From positions 70,849 through 134,848 of the forward strand of contig NZ_QRQC01000003.1 of assembly GCF_003475325.1 (NCBI RefSeq): a DNA stretch of 64,000 bases, given 5' to 3'. The notes under the pieces were generated by a model. That model saw nothing but the letters and a program-made list of their open reading frames with translations. It was not told the DNA's origin and searched no databases. The position numbers and the translations under genes are program-made. Within the stretch, counting starts at the first letter, position 1. Each line of letters opens with the position of its first letter. Origin of the DNA: Collinsella sp. AF33-16. Lineage in GTDB: Bacteria; Actinomycetota; Coriobacteriia; Coriobacteriales; Coriobacteriaceae. Shown here piece by piece: positions 62,662-64,000 of this stretch.

Positions 62662-63942
62662 ATGACTCTCATCGCACCAGCCGAAAAGGACCGCCCCCGT
62701 GAGAGCGGCGCATTTGCTTGGATTGTCGTTATTGCGCTCGGTTTAATGTCTGCGGGAACAACCGGCACCTACAGCATCATTGCCGGCTCATTCATCGCTC
62801 CTGTATGTGAAGACCTGGGCTTTGACTACACTTCTTTCTCTTTCTATTTCACCGCGATTCTTCTTGGCCTTGCGCTTGGGCTTCCGCTTTTGAGTCGTTT
62901 CATTCCAAAAGTAATCGGCAAACCATGGCATATTTGCGTTGAACTCGTCCTTATTGCCGCCGGCGCCGCAATGGCGTTCTACACCGAGGTCTGGATGTTC
63001 ATCGTCTCCGCCGCAGTGATCGGCATCTGCTTTTCGTTCACAACGGGTGTCTGCATGTCCGATGTCATTGACCAATGGTTCAGTAAATCGTCTGGTCTTG
63101 CCATCGGCCTTGCGTGGGGCGTTAATTCTCTCTGCACGCTGCTATTGAGTCCTGTCATTACACTGGTCATCGAGCAGCAAGGCTGGCGTACGGGTTACAT
63201 CGTACTTGCGGCCGTTTCTGCAGCCATGATATTGCCCACAAGCGCATTTATCATTCGCCTTAAGCCTTCTGATCGCAATATGCTTCCGTACGGAGAGACT
63301 ACCTCCGAAACCCATGAGAGCCACAGCGCCGATGAAAAGGAAGATGTCTCTTCGGGCATGGCGCTCCGCGATGCCGCGAAAACGCCATCTTTTATTCTCT
63401 GCGCCTTTCTGCTCTGCGTGGCGCAACTCACCTGCTGCATGAACCAGCTGTTCCCGACCTATGCAAGCGAGGTCGGCTTCAATCCCATCGTGGGAAGCCT
63501 AATGGTTTCGGCGGCTTCGCTCTCCGATATTTTCCTAAATCCCTTCGTAGGCAAAACATGCGACAAGCTCGGTGCTATTAAAGCAACGGTCGCATGGACG
63601 GGAGTCAGCATTCTTTCATTCCTACTTCTCATCTTTGGCGGAAGCAACGAGACCGTTTCCATCATCGCGGCCGGCGTAAACGACGTCATGTTCGCCATCG
63701 TTGGAACTGCAATGCCGATGATTCTCCTCTCGCTCTTCGGATCACGCGATTTTGGAAGGATCTATTCGATTATTTGCTCAGCGGGCTATGTTGTCGGAGC
63801 TTTCGGAATGCCAGTCATGATGAAGGTTTACGGTATGGCAGGGTCTTTCCAAGGAGTATTCGTTTTCTGTATCATCTGCAACCTTCTGATTGCGACATTT
63901 GCTTTAGTTTCCGGTCTCCTCAATAAGACTACCGCGAAATAA
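62662..63942 (+). CDS. MFS transporter
   Basis: 426 residues with twelve predicted membrane helices in two halves and a charged central loop (about 213-240, ETTSETHESHSADEKED). WFSKSSGLAIGLAWG resembles the oxalate/formate- or monocarboxylate-type MFS subfamily. ACGGAGTAACC precedes the ATG. The transported substrate is unknown. Confidence 0.87.
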   Translation: MTLIAPAEKDRPRESGAFAWIVVIALGLMSAGTTGTYSIIAGSFIAPVCEDLGFDYTSFSFYFTAILLGLALGLPLLSRFIPKVIGKPWHICVELVLIAAGAAMAFYTEVWMFIVSAAVIGICFSFTTGVCMSDVIDQWFSKSSGLAIGLAWGVNSLCTLLLSPVITLVIEQQGWRTGYIVLAAVSAAMILPTSAFIIRLKPSDRNMLPYGETTSETHESHSADEKEDVSSGMALRDAAKTPSFILCAFLLCVAQLTCCMNQLFPTYASEVGFNPIVGSLMVSAASLSDIFLNPFVGKTCDKLGAIKATVAWTGVSILSFLLLIFGGSNETVSIIAAGVNDVMFAIVGTAMPMILLSLFGSRDFGRIYSIICSAGYVVGAFGMPVMMKVYGMAGSFQGVFVFCIICNLLIATFALVSGLLNKTTAK

Positions 63943-64000
63943 CCTGACCAACGAACTGCTTGAGTAATCGCCCTCTTTGACACCGGCGATATTGAGCCCG

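Overview
The window looks like a chromosomal piece of a high-GC gut actinobacterium of the class Coriobacteriia, most probably a Collinsella-like organism. This is inferred from codon and GC character, from the gene types (alpha-glucoside PTS with a GH4 enzyme, DUF1648, CD1871A-type CXXC peptide, LAxTG surface protein) and from the absence of outer-membrane genes. No rRNA or tRNA gene was seen, and the species cannot be named from this sequence.

Layout. 0-8.9 kb is core: a cut-off zinc alcohol dehydrogenase divergent from an alpha-glucoside PTS / 6-phospho-alpha-glucosidase pair, then ychF, a DUF1648 protein, a small XRE regulator, L-asparaginase and guaA. 8.9-18.4 kb is an accessory zone at the 3' end of guaA. 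A 17-bp copy of the guaA terminus recurs at 11.42 kb and, degenerate, at 18.28 kb, so two small integrase-less islands appear to lie there. They carry three methyltransferases, a ToxN/AbiQ-like toxin, a yjdF gene with its riboswitch-like leader, LytTR/DUF3021, a PadR/DUF1700 operon and an unknown gene.

18.4-36.1 kb reads as a defence and mobile-element zone: a frameshifted second yjdF; an AbiF (Abi_2) gene with two tandem structured RNAs just downstream; broken AbiEi/AbiEii; IS30, IS3 and MITE-like remnants; a fused type IIG/I restriction-modification gene with a tyrosine recombinase and a silent specificity cassette bounded by shared repeats; an IS200 element; a radical-SAM pair; and a cluster of three unusual Sir2-like genes divergent from a TetR gene. 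A second, gutted copy of the TetR/Sir2 module lies just to its left.

36.1-64 kb returns to core: flavodoxin-type reductase, an AAA/DUF4143 ATPase, parC and parE, sugar acetyltransferase, an XRE/membrane-protein pair, a broken DUF6273 gene, a large LAGTG-anchored surface protein with a LuxR regulator, a stand-alone GMP-synthase ATP-pyrophosphatase, a two-component system, an extracytoplasmic thiol-redox set (CXXC peptide, 4Fe-4S membrane protein, TlpA-like lipoprotein, CoA-disulfide-reductase-like enzyme), a fused ABC exporter and an MFS carrier. Three copies of a palindromic repeat (GTGACAAAGGGAC type) punctuate 53-62.5 kb.

The strongest leads are the AbiF gene with tandem ncRNAs, the Sir2 trio in which the catalytic His position is Gln or Glu, and the recombinase-linked specificity cassette. 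All functional calls rest on reading motifs by eye; no search was run.
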